Shown here piece after piece: positions 1 to 7,329 of a stretch of 14,463 nt of DNA (positions within the stretch are counted from its first letter, which is position 1; every line of letters starts with the position of its first letter). Below the pieces are notes generated by a model. The model made no database searches, was not told where the DNA came from, and was given only the letters and a program-made list of their open reading frames with translations. Origin of the DNA: an uncultured Bacilli bacterium (lineage in GTDB: Bacteria > Bacillota_I > Bacilli_A > RF39 > UBA660); NCBI GenBank assembly GCA_947626425.1, contig CANQRX010000032.1:1-14463 (forward strand), in the 5' to 3' direction. The translations under genes were made by a program, and so were the position numbers.

Positions 1-30
1 AAACTATAAAAGTTCGAACAGAAACGTCAC

Positions 31-104
31 TGGAGCAGATAGCGAGAATCGAACTCGTAACCTAAGCTTGGGAAGCTCATATTTTACCATTAAACTATAT
101 CTGC
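31..104 (-). tRNA. tRNA-Gly (anticodon CCC), CCA end encoded
   Basis: Read on the minus strand this folds as a 74-nt cloverleaf. The acceptor GCAGATA pairs with TATCTGC and is followed by discriminator U and an encoded CCA. The D stem is GTTT/AAAT. The anticodon stem TGAGC/GCTTA has one G-U pair. The loop TTCCCAA puts CCC at positions 34-36. The variable loop is 4 nt, and the T arm is ACGAG-TTCGATT-CTCGC with a mismatched first pair. The layout matches bacterial glycine tRNAs. The CCC anticodon reads GGG only, which is unusual as an extra isoacceptor in such an AT-rich genome. No terminator is visible in the 30 bases to its left. Confidence 0.93.
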
Positions 105-116
105 AACTATAATCAA

Positions 117-146
117 ATTATACTACAACATTTGCAATTAAAGCAA
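117..146 (-). promoter_or_regulatory. Likely promoter of the tRNA-Gly gene
   Basis: On the minus strand a perfect TATAAT (122-117) lies 18 bp downstream of TTGCTT (146-141). This puts transcription start a few bases ahead of the mature tRNA 5' end at 104. It is a sigma-A type match found by inspection only. Confidence 0.55.
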
Positions 147-164
147 TTATAAAATAATTTTTTA

Positions 165-173
165 TGGTATACT
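165..173 (+). promoter_or_regulatory. Extended -10 promoter of the ABC exporter operon
   Basis: TGG-TATACT is a TGn-extended -10 element, with no convincing -35 at the right distance. Start would be near 180, leaving a very short leader that carries the ribosome site AGGTGA just before the GTG codon at 192. Confidence 0.5.
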
Positions 174-191
174 TTTAATAGGTGATAAATA

Positions 192-1046
192 GTGGAATAT
201 AATTTAGAAGTTATAAACTTAACAAAAAATTATCAAGATTTTTATTTAAAACAAATTAATATAAAATTACCTAAAGGGAAGATTATTGGTTTGATTGGTG
301 AAAATGGTAGTGGTAAAACGACGACAATAAAAGCGATATTAAATCTTATGGCTTATGATAATGGTAATATAAAAATATTTGGTAAAGATAGTAAAAAATT
401 AACTAAAGAAGAACGTGAACAAATTGGGGTAGTTTTAGATGATAGTTTCTTTTCACCAATTTTAAATGTAAATGATATTAATAAATTAATGAAAAGTTTT
501 TATCATAATTGGAATGAAAAATTATATTATGAAACAATTAAAAAATTTAAAATACCTTGTCATAAATCCTTAAAAGAATTTTCCAGTGGAATGAAAATGA
601 AAATAAAAATCTTATGTGCTATAGCTCATGAACCAAAATTGTTAATTTTAGATGAACCCACTAATGGATTGGACCCGATATTTCGTTATGAAATCATTGA
701 ACTATTTAATAATTTTGTTAGTAATGGCGAAAATTCGATTTTAATGACTACCCATATAACAAGTGATTTAGAACATCTAGCGGATGAAGTAATATTTATT
801 GATAATGGTAATGTTATTTTAGATGTTTCTAAAAGAGATATAGATAATGAATATGGAATTATTGAATTATTAGAAGAAGACTTTACTAATATAAAGAAAG
901 AAGATTATTTAAAACGTTTAAAATATAAAAATGAATGTTATATTTTAGTAAATCTTAAAGATGAATTTCGAAAAAAATATCCAAATTTAGAAATAAGAAA
1001 ACCAACTTTAGAAGAATTAATGTTAATACTAGTGAAGGGAGAATAG
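192..1046 (+). CDS. ABC-2 type exporter, ATP-binding subunit
   Basis: ATPase of a two-component ABC exporter, acting at the inner face of the membrane with the permease encoded 2 nt downstream. The 284-residue protein has Walker A GENGSGKTT (36-44), a degenerate signature SSGMK (131-135), Walker B LLILDEP (150-156) with the catalytic E, the D-loop NGLDP, and the switch histidine in TTH (188). The Q-loop region reads VVLDDSFF, lacking the usual Gln; as I recall, this is common in YtrB/BcrA-like members. The C-terminal ~70 residues are a family-typical accessory region. The start is GTG at 192, supported by AGGTGA a few bases upstream. The substrate cannot be told from sequence; relatives export antibiotics, bacteriocins or lipid-linked compounds. 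No GntR regulator, often seen beside YtrB-type genes, is adjacent. Confidence 0.9.
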   Translation: MEYNLEVINLTKNYQDFYLKQINIKLPKGKIIGLIGENGSGKTTTIKAILNLMAYDNGNIKIFGKDSKKLTKEEREQIGVVLDDSFFSPILNVNDINKLMKSFYHNWNEKLYYETIKKFKIPCHKSLKEFSSGMKMKIKILCAIAHEPKLLILDEPTNGLDPIFRYEIIELFNNFVSNGENSILMTTHITSDLEHLADEVIFIDNGNVILDVSKRDIDNEYGIIELLEEDFTNIKKEDYLKRLKYKNECYILVNLKDEFRKKYPNLEIRKPTLEELMLILVKGE

Positions 1047-1048
1047 TT

Positions 1049-1723
1049 ATGAATACTATTAAAGGTTTATTATTAAAAGATTTATATGTATTTAAAAATT
1101 TTAAAGGTAATATTATTTTTAGTGTTTTAATGTTTATTTTTTTGATTACAGTAGGTTCTATGCAACAAGATATTTTTACTATTGGTTCAATTTTATTTTT
1201 AATTTTTTTTGGGATGAATAGTATTTCTTCTTTTTCTTATGATGAAAATGCTGATTCAGATAAATATTTATTATCTTTACCAATTACGAGAAAAGAAATT
1301 GTTTTATCTAAATATTTGTTTGTATTTTTAAATTCTTTTTTATCAATTTTGGTAGGTATTTTAGTTAGTTTCATAATTACAGTGTTAGTTAGAAAAGAAG
1401 TAGCTAATTTAGGCGATTCTTTAAGAATATGTTTCTTAGCCTTTACTAGTGTTTCGTTTTTAATGTGTGCGAATGTACCTTGTATTTATAAATGGGGAGT
1501 AGAAAAAGGAAGAATGCAATCGGTTATTATTCCGGCTTTATTTATATTTATCTTAGGGATGTTTGGTTCTTTATTGCTATTATTATTTCCTAATTTATAT
1601 TTAAATATAGATATATTATACCTATTTAAAATTTCACCATATATTTGTTTGGTTTTAAACATTTTGTTTTATGTTATTTCTTATTTAATTTCGTATAAAA
1701 TATTTCTTAAAAAGTCTATTTAA
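1049..1723 (+). CDS. ABC-2 type exporter, membrane permease subunit
   Basis: 224-residue integral membrane protein with about six hydrophobic segments (roughly 20-37, 40-58, 90-112, 128-146, 157-180 and 188-217). It has the hallmark cytoplasmic stretch of the ABC-2 permease family (PF13346 type), DKYLLSLPITRKEIVLSKY, at about 72-90 between the second and third segments. It starts 2 nt after the ATPase stop, with AGGGAGAA as ribosome site, so the two are co-translated and presumably form one exporter. There is no separate substrate-binding protein, as expected for an exporter. What it exports is unknown. Confidence 0.85.
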   Translation: MNTIKGLLLKDLYVFKNFKGNIIFSVLMFIFLITVGSMQQDIFTIGSILFLIFFGMNSISSFSYDENADSDKYLLSLPITRKEIVLSKYLFVFLNSFLSILVGILVSFIITVLVRKEVANLGDSLRICFLAFTSVSFLMCANVPCIYKWGVEKGRMQSVIIPALFIFILGMFGSLLLLLFPNLYLNIDILYLFKISPYICLVLNILFYVISYLISYKIFLKKSI

Positions 1724-1741
1724 TATAATCCTTGCTTTTTT

Positions 1742-2411
1742 ATGAAAGAAGAAATATTATCAGAATTATCAATAAAGTTCTAACGGATTTACTAAGGGCT
1801 TTAAAAGAAGAAATATGTCACATCATTTTGGAGGCAGGAAGAATTGGCAGATTGAATATGTATCCTATGAGTTTATATGAATCTGGAGATTCTTCCATAG
1901 AAGAGTATGAAAGTGGAACAGAGCTTTTAACTAGTAGAGATACTGTAATTGATTATTTAGATGTGTTAAATCGATTGCATCTAATTGAAAATCTAATAGA
2001 GTTGGAAAATCTTTTAAAAGGCATCTTACTAATCCATCATTATCGTGTGCTTGTTTAGGTTTAACACCTGAAAAACTGTTAAAGGATTTAAAAACATTTG
2101 GCTTTATGTTTGAAGCATTAGTAGAAAGAGATTTAAGAATATACATGGATTATTTAGATGGCCATTTATATCATTTTCGAGATAATGTTTCTGGATTAGA
2201 AGTAGATTCAATTTTAGAGTTTGCCGATGGAGAGTATGCAGCTGTCGAAATAAAATTAGGTTGTAATCAAGTAGATGAAGCGAAGAAAAGTCTATTAAGC
2301 TTTTATGATAATACGACAAAAAAGTGCATTATAGTTGGAAAATGTTCGGCTGTAATAAAAGATAAAGAAACAGGTATTTACATCGTGCCAATAACAGCCT
2401 TAAAACTATAG
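1742..2411 (+). pseudogene. Decayed AAA/DUF4143 ATP-binding protein
   Basis: Remnant of the AAA_14-DUF4143 ATPase family (usually about 400-450 residues), spread over three frames. It opens MKEEILS in one frame and continues RIINKVLTDLLRA in the next. It then jumps straight to GRIGRLNMYPMSLYESGDS, so the P-loop and most of the ATPase core are deleted. A second gap precedes DTVIDYLDVLNRLHLIEN. The third frame carries RHLTNPSLSCACLGLTPEK from about 2019, then FEALVERDLRIY, SGLEVDSILE and AVEIKLG to the natural stop at 2411. About half the gene survives. With no Walker A and two frameshifts it cannot make a working ATPase. The 101-residue open frame from 2106 is only the C-terminal domain and has no obvious ribosome site. 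Confidence 0.85.
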
Positions 2412-2436
2412 TAAATTAGGAAGTAAGATTTTTGAT

Positions 2437-2460
2437 TGTGAAGAAAATTCACATTTTTTT
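2437..2460 (+). terminator. Hairpin terminator after the pseudogene
   Basis: TGTGAA (2437-2442), loop GAAAA, TTCACA (2448-2453), then seven Ts (2454-2460). The stem is short and AT-rich, so efficiency is uncertain. On the other strand no U-run follows, so it is unlikely to terminate the convergent flippase gene. Confidence 0.5.
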
Positions 2461-2464
2461 AAAT

Positions 2465-2503
2465 TGTGAAAATTTGGCACATGACCTGTGAAAATTTGGC
2501 ACA
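2465..2503. repeat. Tandem pair of 17-bp direct repeats
   Basis: TGTGAAAATTTGGCACA occurs at 2465-2481 and again, identically, at 2487-2503, a 22-bp period. Each unit begins TGTG and ends CACA, an imperfect dyad. The pair lies just beyond the stop codon of the minus-strand flippase gene and next to the DUF4143 remnant. It could be a leftover transposon end (IS21-type elements carry multiple terminal repeats) or a protein-binding site. No transposase is present. Confidence 0.8.
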
Positions 2504-2506
2504 CTT

Positions 2507-3808
2507 TTAATAGTAGTTAGCAAAGTGATTTTTGACAATTTTTAGATTATAAAAAACAACGTAGATAATATTAATAATTTCGGAGATAACTAAGGAAAAT
2601 AAACCGATTTTACAAATGGAAAGAAAAGCTAGGATTCCCAGTTTAATTAATTCACCATAAAAAGTAATTTTCATGCTTTCTTTAGCTTTTCCTAAAGCTT
2701 GTAAGGTACTTATTAAAGGTGCTTCTAAATAAAATAAAACAAAAAAGGGAGCGAGAATGAAAATGTATTCACTGCCTAAAGTGGTTTTATAAAGAACTTG
2801 TAAGAAAAAATTACGAAAAACTAAAATGATTATTGAAGAAGTAAAACCAATTAGAAAAGAATATTTTAAAGCTTGTTTAAGTCTTCTTTTGACCATTAAA
2901 ATTTTATTTTGAGCTTGAAATTTACTTATTTCGGGAATTAAAATTTGACAAATCGCTGCGATAAAAAAAGAAGGCATCGTAAGTAGTCCCAAGGCATAGG
3001 CATTATAGGCGGCATATTCGCGAAGGATATAAGTATTCGAATAACCACTTAATAAAAGTAAATGGGTTAAAATAATTGGTTCAAAAAAGAAACCAATGTT
3101 GCCAATAAAGCGGGATGATACACTTGGAATAGAAGTTTGTAAAACATCTTTTAAAATGCTTTTATTAGGAATTAATTCTTCTTTTTTGATAATTTTCTTT
3201 TTTGGAAGAAAGATGGTAAAGACAAGAAGACTTGTTAATTCGCTTAAAATATTTAATAAAATTAAACTAATAACAGCCCATAATAGGGATTTTTGCATGA
3301 GAAGAGGAAGGATAAAAATAATAAATATTATCCGAACGATTTGTTCAAAAATATTGGAAACGGTGTTGGGTAGAACTTGCATTTTTCCTAAAAAGTAACC
3401 TTTCAAAATTGATGTTAAACTAATAAATGGTAAAGTCGTGGCCATAGCAATTAACAAAAAATAAGTTTTTGGTTCTTTTAAAAGAACATTACTTATCCAA
3501 GGGGCGAGAAGAAAAATAATTAAAATAAAAAGAGTGTTTAAAAGGATCATTAAAGTCGCGGTCGAAAAAATGATTTTTTGGGAAGAATGAGTGTTTTCGC
3601 TGATGAGTTTCGAAATACTTATAGGTAAGGCAAAGCTTGCCAAAGTAATTAATAAAGAGTAGGTTGGAGTGACGATTGTATATAAACTAATTCCTTCGGT
3701 TCCAATAATTCGCGTGTAAAGAATTTTGACAACAAAACCGAAGATTTTGACAATAAAACCTCCTAAAAGAAGAATAAAAATCGACATTTTGAAACCATCT
3801 TTTCGCAT
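2507..3808 (-). CDS. SpoVB/MurJ-like flippase (MOP superfamily)
   Basis: 433-residue polytopic membrane protein with about 12 hydrophobic helices and very few charged residues. The N-terminal pattern GTEGISLYTIVTPTYSLL, followed by FALPISISKLISE, is characteristic of SpoVB and related polysaccharide/lipid II flippases of Firmicutes. Such proteins move undecaprenyl-linked precursors across the membrane for wall or cortex synthesis. It is shorter than SpoVB of Bacillus (over 500 residues), lacking part of the C-terminal region. The ATG at 3808 is preceded by an AGGA ribosome site. In Bacillus spoVB sits near comN, as here, which supports the assignment. Whether it serves vegetative wall synthesis or a spore cortex cannot be decided from sequence. 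Confidence 0.82.
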   Translation of the reverse strand: MRKDGFKMSIFILLLGGFIVKIFGFVVKILYTRIIGTEGISLYTIVTPTYSLLITLASFALPISISKLISENTHSSQKIIFSTATLMILLNTLFILIIFLLAPWISNVLLKEPKTYFLLIAMATTLPFISLTSILKGYFLGKMQVLPNTVSNIFEQIVRIIFIIFILPLLMQKSLLWAVISLILLNILSELTSLLVFTIFLPKKKIIKKEELIPNKSILKDVLQTSIPSVSSRFIGNIGFFFEPIILTHLLLLSGYSNTYILREYAAYNAYALGLLTMPSFFIAAICQILIPEISKFQAQNKILMVKRRLKQALKYSFLIGFTSSIIILVFRNFFLQVLYKTTLGSEYIFILAPFFVLFYLEAPLISTLQALGKAKESMKITFYGELIKLGILAFLSICKIGLFSLVISEIINIIYVVFYNLKIVKNHFANYY

Positions 3809-3813
3809 AGTTC

Positions 3814-3842
3814 TTGTCCTTTCTTGTGCTTTTCGTTATAAT
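3814..3842 (+). promoter_or_regulatory. Promoter of the comN-MBL-rel-dtd operon
   Basis: TTGTCC (3814-3819), 17-bp spacer, perfect TATAAT (3837-3842). Start would be near 3849, giving a leader of about 33 bases that includes the strong ribosome site AGGAGGGA. Confidence 0.6.
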
Positions 3843-3863
3843 AAATATATGTAAGTAAAGCAA
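3835..3863 (-). promoter_or_regulatory. Promoter of the flippase gene
   Basis: On the minus strand TTGCTT (3863-3858), 17-bp spacer, TATAAC (3840-3835). Start would be near 3828, about 20 bases before the ATG. Its -10 box shares four bases with the -10 box of the divergent rel-operon promoter. Confidence 0.5.
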
Positions 3864-3881
3864 ATTTTAGGAGGGATAAGC

Positions 3882-4124
3882 TTGAATGAAGATAAATTTA
3901 TGTCCGCAGCTGATTTATATGAACGATTGTTGCCTGCCTTAAGAACAAAGAAAAATCAAATGAAATTAGAAAAATATATTGGGATAACGGAGAAAGATAT
4001 ATGGGATTATTTAAGTTCTAAGGTTTGGAGTGACAAACGAAATTTAACTTTAAGTGAAGTTGTCGATGATATTTTAAATACAGATTCATTAGAATTGTAT
4101 ACAGGATGGAGGTATAAAAAATGA
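3882..4124 (+). CDS. ComN-like small post-transcriptional regulator
   Basis: 80-residue soluble, mostly helical protein. The pattern of leading helices, then EKDIWDYLSSKVW, then LSEVVDDILN matches the small ComN (YrzD) family, called post-transcriptional regulator (PF13797 type) in Firmicutes. In Bacillus subtilis ComN acts on comE operon mRNA and lies close to spoVB, so position supports the call. The start is TTG at 3882, placed 5 bases after AGGAGGGA; the nearby ATG at 3886 is out of frame. It overlaps the next gene by 4 nt (ATGA). Its targets here are unknown, and no competence genes are in the window. Confidence 0.65.
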   Translation: MNEDKFMSAADLYERLLPALRTKKNQMKLEKYIGITEKDIWDYLSSKVWSDKRNLTLSEVVDDILNTDSLELYTGWRYKK

Positions 4125-4768
4125 CACCAATCAGTGTAAATGTCCAAAGTAGTATTAGAATTGAAGGCCAAAAAATTATTTATTTTGATCCAATAGAAGT
4201 TCCGGCCACAGCCGATGCTGATTATATTTTTATTACTCATTCGCATTGGGATCATTTTTCGTTAGTTTCTATTTTAGAACTAAGGAAACCAAATACGGTT
4301 TTTGTAATCCCCAAAGATTTAGTGGAAGAGCTTTTATCCATTGGTATAAGTGAAGAATATATTGTCAGTGTGCGGCCTAATCAAACTTATTCTTTTAAAA
4401 ATATCGAATTTAGAACAATTCCTGCTTATAACTTAAAAAAAGCCTACCATAAACGCAGTCAAGATTGGGTTGGGTATATTGTTAATTATGAGAAAGTTAT
4501 TTATTACATTGCTGGAGATACGGATTTAACAAAAGAGGCCTTAGAAGTTAAATGTGATGTGGCTTTTCTACCAGTTGGAGGAACTTATACGATGAATTAT
4601 TTAGATGCAGCTAAGTTAGCAAATACCATAAAACCAAAATTGGTTATTCCGATTCATTATGGTTATGCAGTTGGAACAATAGATGATGCTAAATCATTCC
4701 AAAAGCGGCTTGATAAAGGTATTGAATGTCTATTATTATTAGAAGGTGGTAAGAATGATAACAATTGA
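4121..4768 (+). CDS. Metallo-beta-lactamase-fold hydrolase
   Basis: 215-residue cytoplasmic protein of the UlaG/UPF0173-like branch of the MBL superfamily. The metal site is visible: HSHWDH (40-45), AGDTD (131-135) supplying the bridging Asp, and IPIHYG with its terminal His (179). The late motif PVGGTYTMNYLDAAKLA with KPKLVIPIHYG is typical of this branch, whose members are metal-dependent hydrolases of mostly unknown substrate. The protein has the usual length and no signal peptide. The start ATG overlaps the stop of the ComN-like gene, with GGATGGAGG upstream as ribosome site, and the end overlaps rel by 14 nt. This tight coupling suggests co-expression with the stringent-response enzyme; a functional link is speculative. 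Confidence 0.85.
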   Translation: MTPISVNVQSSIRIEGQKIIYFDPIEVPATADADYIFITHSHWDHFSLVSILELRKPNTVFVIPKDLVEELLSIGISEEYIVSVRPNQTYSFKNIEFRTIPAYNLKKAYHKRSQDWVGYIVNYEKVIYYIAGDTDLTKEALEVKCDVAFLPVGGTYTMNYLDAAKLANTIKPKLVIPIHYGYAVGTIDDAKSFQKRLDKGIECLLLLEGGKNDNN

Positions 4769-6884
4769 CCAATTAATCGAAAAATGTCATGAAGAATTAA
4801 CTCAGGATGATATTAATTTAATTTTAAAAGCTTATGACTATGCTTTAGAACATCCTAAAAATAAAAAAAGATTAAATGGGGATGATTATATTTTGCATCC
4901 TTTAAATGTGGCTTTTATTTTGACAGACTTAAATGTTGATGCGATAAGTATAAGTGCAGCTTTGTTACATGAAACTGTTAATCACGGAGGGGCTACCAAA
5001 GAAGAATTAATTAGTTTATTTGGAGAAGAAGTTTATTCGTTAGTTGATTCAATAAGTAAAATTAATAAGTTAGAATTAGTTGATGATTCTAATGCTAGTA
5101 GTATTGCTTTACGAAAAGTTTTGGTAGGTTTAGCTAAAGATGTTCGGGTTTTATTTATTAAAATCGCGGACCGTATTCATAACTTAAGAACCGGTTCAGT
5201 TCTAGAAAAAAATCAGTTGAAAAGAAAAGTTGATGAGACAATGACCGTTTTAATTCCGATTGCCCATCGCTTAGGAATTAATGCTTGGAAAAGTGAAATG
5301 GAAGATTGGTGCTTGCGTTACAGTAAACCAGATGTTTACCAAAATATATTAGAACAATTAGAAGTTTCGCGTACAGAATTAGAAGATAATTTAGCTCAGA
5401 TGCAGGAAGATATTAGTCAGATGTTAATTGAACAAAATATTTCTTTTCATATTAAAAGTCGAGTTAAAAGTATTTATAGCATTTATAATAAATTAAGTAA
5501 TGGCAAAAAATGGAATCAGATATATGATATTTTGGCTTTACGAATTATTGTGGATAAAGTTAGTGAATGTTACTTGGCGATTGGTTTAATTCATGCGAAA
5601 TATCGGCCTATTCCAGGAAGATTTAAAGATTATATCGCGATGCCTAAAGAAAATATGTATCAATCATTACATACTGGTATTTTTGGACGGGATGGAAATC
5701 GATATGAAGTGCAAATAAGAACTAAAGAAATGGATGAAATCGCTGAAAAAGGAATTGCTTCCCATTGGTCTTATAAAGAAAAAGGTTCAAAGAAAATTCA
5801 AACTATGATGGAACAAAAATTAGAAATTTTTCGAAGCTTTATTGAAGCGAGTGATACCATTACTTTAGAAGAATTTAATAATCAAGTGAAATCAGATTTT
5901 CTTAATGAAAATATTTATGTTTTTACACCCAAAGGTGATGTTGTCGAATTACCAGTTGATGCGACACCTTTAGATTTTGCTTATCGAATCCATTCGAAAG
6001 TTGGTGATGCAACGATTGGGGCAATTGTTAATGATAATATTGTAACCTTAGATACAAAATTAAAAAATAATGATATTATCCAAATTAAAACAAGTGCCAA
6101 TTCGCATCCTAAAAAAGAATGGCTAAATTTTGTTAAAACTTCTCATGCTAAAAATCGAATTAAATCTTATTTTAGTAAACAAGAAAAAGAAAATATTGTG
6201 GAAAAAGGAAAAGTTCTTTTGCAAAATGAACTTCGAAAAAGAAAAATGGCTTTTGATGAGGTTTTAAATAATGATAATTTAAAAATAATTTTTGAAGAGT
6301 TCCATTTTAGTGAAGTAAGTGATTTATATTTTGCGATTGGTTCCCTTAGATATACCAGTGCTTATATTATTGATTTTGTTACTAGTGAAAAGAAAAGTAG
6401 CGAAGATGTTTTAATTGAAAAAATGCAACATACAAGTGCCAAAAATGTTGGCAATAAAGGTGATGTTTTAGTTTCAGGAGCAACTGATATTTTAACGAGT
6501 TTAGCCCTTTGTTGTAAGCCAGTTTTAAATGATGACATTATTGGTTTTATAACAAAAGGAGAAGGAGTAAGAGTTCACCGAGCTGATTGTGAAAATATAA
6601 AACGGCAAACAACGCGTCTAATTGATGTCCACTGGAATAAAGATACAACCAATTTATTTAATACCGATTTAGTAATAATGACTGATCCTTCTAAAAATGC
6701 ATTGTTAGAAATTATTAGTAAAGCAACAGTTAAAAATGTTAGTGTTTTTAACATTAAAACGAAAATGGATGATACCAAAACAATTTATGAAATAACTGTC
6801 AAAGTTAAAGATAAAGAACAACTAGAAGAATTTATGAATAGTTTATATCAATTAAAGTTTGTAAGGAGAGTATACCGCAGATGA
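4755..6884 (+). CDS. rel: Rel/RSH (p)ppGpp synthetase, hydrolase motif altered
   Basis: Long RelA/SpoT homologue, 709 residues, making the alarmone (p)ppGpp from ATP and GDP/GTP. Order: HD hydrolase domain (~1-180), synthetase (~230-345), TGS (~385-447), helical linker, zinc-finger-like CC...HRADC region (586-612), ACT domain (~635-709). The synthetase motifs are intact: RVKSIYSIY, GRFKDYIAMPK (288-298) with the catalytic Asp, and YEVQIRT with its Glu (318). The hydrolase domain keeps H48, H72, D139 and N143, but the usual HDxxED reads HETVNH (72-77), so the Asp is Glu and the catalytic Glu-Asp pair is Asn-His. Start is ATG 4755, since AAGGTGG lies 5 bases upstream; the in-frame GTG at 4746 sits inside that ribosome site. 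It overlaps the genes on both sides. Confidence 0.95.
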   Translation: MITIDQLIEKCHEELTQDDINLILKAYDYALEHPKNKKRLNGDDYILHPLNVAFILTDLNVDAISISAALLHETVNHGGATKEELISLFGEEVYSLVDSISKINKLELVDDSNASSIALRKVLVGLAKDVRVLFIKIADRIHNLRTGSVLEKNQLKRKVDETMTVLIPIAHRLGINAWKSEMEDWCLRYSKPDVYQNILEQLEVSRTELEDNLAQMQEDISQMLIEQNISFHIKSRVKSIYSIYNKLSNGKKWNQIYDILALRIIVDKVSECYLAIGLIHAKYRPIPGRFKDYIAMPKENMYQSLHTGIFGRDGNRYEVQIRTKEMDEIAEKGIASHWSYKEKGSKKIQTMMEQKLEIFRSFIEASDTITLEEFNNQVKSDFLNENIYVFTPKGDVVELPVDATPLDFAYRIHSKVGDATIGAIVNDNIVTLDTKLKNNDIIQIKTSANSHPKKEWLNFVKTSHAKNRIKSYFSKQEKENIVEKGKVLLQNELRKRKMAFDEVLNNDNLKIIFEEFHFSEVSDLYFAIGSLRYTSAYIIDFVTSEKKSSEDVLIEKMQHTSAKNVGNKGDVLVSGATDILTSLALCCKPVLNDDIIGFITKGEGVRVHRADCENIKRQTTRLIDVHWNKDTTNLFNTDLVIMTDPSKNALLEIISKATVKNVSVFNIKTKMDDTKTIYEITVKVKDKEQLEEFMNSLYQLKFVRRVYRR

Positions 6885-7315
6885 AAGTCGTCGTTCAAAA
6901 AGTAAGTCAAGCTAAGGTTGTAGTCGATAAAAAAGAAGTTGGCAAAATAGATAAAGGGTTAATGATTTTGGTCGGTTTTACAAATAATGACAATCTAGAA
7001 ACAATTAAATGGATGGCTAAAAAAATTGTTAATTTACGTATATTTCCTGATGAATCGGGAATAATGAATTTAAGTGTGCTAGATGTTGGTGGAAAAATTT
7101 TATCGGTCAGTCAATTTACATTATATGCCGATGCAACGAAAGGTAATCGACCTAGTTATGCTAAGGCTTTAAATAGTGAAGAGGCTAAAAAGTTGTATGA
7201 AATTTTTAATCAAGAATTAGGTCGTTATATAAGCGTTGCCACGGGAATTTTTCAAGCACATATGGAGGTTAGTTTAACAAATGTTGGACCAACAACAATT
7301 ATTTTAGAAAAATAA
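6881..7315 (+). CDS. dtd: D-aminoacyl-tRNA deacylase
   Basis: 144-residue homodimeric cytoplasmic enzyme that hydrolyses D-amino acids (and glycine mischarged on tRNA-Ala) off tRNA, a chiral proofreading step. Family signatures are present: SQFTLYA (77-83) and NVGPTT (134-139), which carries the Gly-cisPro element that rejects L-residues. GIFQAHMEV stands where GxFGAxMxV is usual. The length matches the family. Its ATG overlaps the rel stop by 4 nt (ATGA), with AAGGAGAG just upstream. Rel-Dtd adjacency is a conserved arrangement in Firmicutes. Nothing suggests loss of function. Confidence 0.95.
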   Translation: MKVVVQKVSQAKVVVDKKEVGKIDKGLMILVGFTNNDNLETIKWMAKKIVNLRIFPDESGIMNLSVLDVGGKILSVSQFTLYADATKGNRPSYAKALNSEEAKKLYEIFNQELGRYISVATGIFQAHMEVSLTNVGPTTIILEK

Positions 7316-7329
7316 TATGGGTGAGAAAA

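Noticed and set aside
2106..2411. Intact 101-residue gene starting at ATG 2106
   Set aside because: It is the C-terminal part of the DUF4143 remnant; family-like sequence continues in the same frame upstream to about 2019 with no ribosome site at 2106.
1742..2503. Defence or toxin-antitoxin island
   Set aside because: Only a broken DUF4143 ATPase and short repeats are present; no nuclease, methylase, toxin or integrase is nearby.
3096..3398. Plus-strand open frame of 100 codons
   Set aside because: Shadow antisense to the flippase gene, without ribosome site or recognisable protein features. Other short antisense frames inside rel, dnaD, tyrS and gpr were dropped for the same reason.
4746..4757. 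GTG 4746 as rel start
   Set aside because: It lies within the AAGGTGG ribosome site that is properly spaced for ATG 4755.
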